The notes under the pieces are model-generated. The model did not search any database. It saw only the letters and a list, made by a program, of their open reading frames with translations, and was not told the origin of the DNA. The position numbers and the translations under genes are program-made. Positions 19,311 through 19,337 of a DNA stretch of 19,337 nt are shown piece by piece; position 1 is the first letter of the stretch, and each line of letters starts with the position of its first letter. Source of the stretch: Monoraphidium neglectum (Eukaryota > Chlorophyta > Chlorophyceae > Sphaeropleales > Selenastraceae); assembly GCF_000611645.1 (NCBI RefSeq), contig NW_014013330.1, positions 1 through 19,337 on the forward strand. The letters run 5' to 3'.

Positions 19311-19337
19311 CTGTGCATAGTGATGAAGACGTGTGTG

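Overview
The window reads as nuclear DNA from a GC-rich green alga (Chlorophyta). The coding exons have very high third-position GC, the genes are broken into many short exons separated by introns of roughly 80-480 bp, and microsatellites (TG, CA, CTG) are common. The recognisable proteins, especially the plant-type SKA3-like kinetochore protein, also point to the green lineage. The volvocine TGTAA polyadenylation signal is absent after most of the stop codons, which argues weakly against a Chlamydomonas-type alga. I cannot name the species. There are no bacterial operons, CRISPR arrays, transposons or RNA genes that I can support.

Six protein genes account for nearly all the coding signal. 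I rebuilt them exon by exon, requiring GT...AG borders, matching intron phase and continuity of the protein family. From left to right they are: (1) a minus-strand GT4-type glycosyltransferase with an N-terminal membrane anchor, running off the left edge (start about 2825); (2) a plus-strand flavin-containing monooxygenase, 4430-7668, 6 exons, 574 aa; (3) a minus-strand secreted cysteine-rich, poly-Gln protein, 8483-11040, 3 exons, 720 aa; (4) a plus-strand SKA3-like spindle/kinetochore protein, 11444-15275, 10 exons, 753 aa; (5) a minus-strand N-alpha-acetyltransferase NAA50, 15439-17133, 7 exons, 199 aa; (6) a minus-strand MATE-family transporter, 17820 to beyond the right edge, 3' half only.

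The gaps hold promoters and 3' ends. Genes 1/2 (1604 bp between start codons) and 3/4 (403 bp) are divergent pairs. Genes 2/3 (814 bp) and 4/5 (only 163 bp between stop codons) are convergent pairs. The genes do not form a pathway: Golgi or secretory glycosylation, oxidation, a secreted wall-type protein, chromosome segregation, N-terminal acetylation and efflux sit side by side, as is usual in a compact eukaryotic genome. No new multi-gene system is evident. The least explained item is the secreted cysteine-rich protein, which also carries a stop-free 3n intron and a pure (CTG)17 tract. Other points of interest are an exon-encoded insertion in NAA50 and a 26-nt microexon in the MATE gene.
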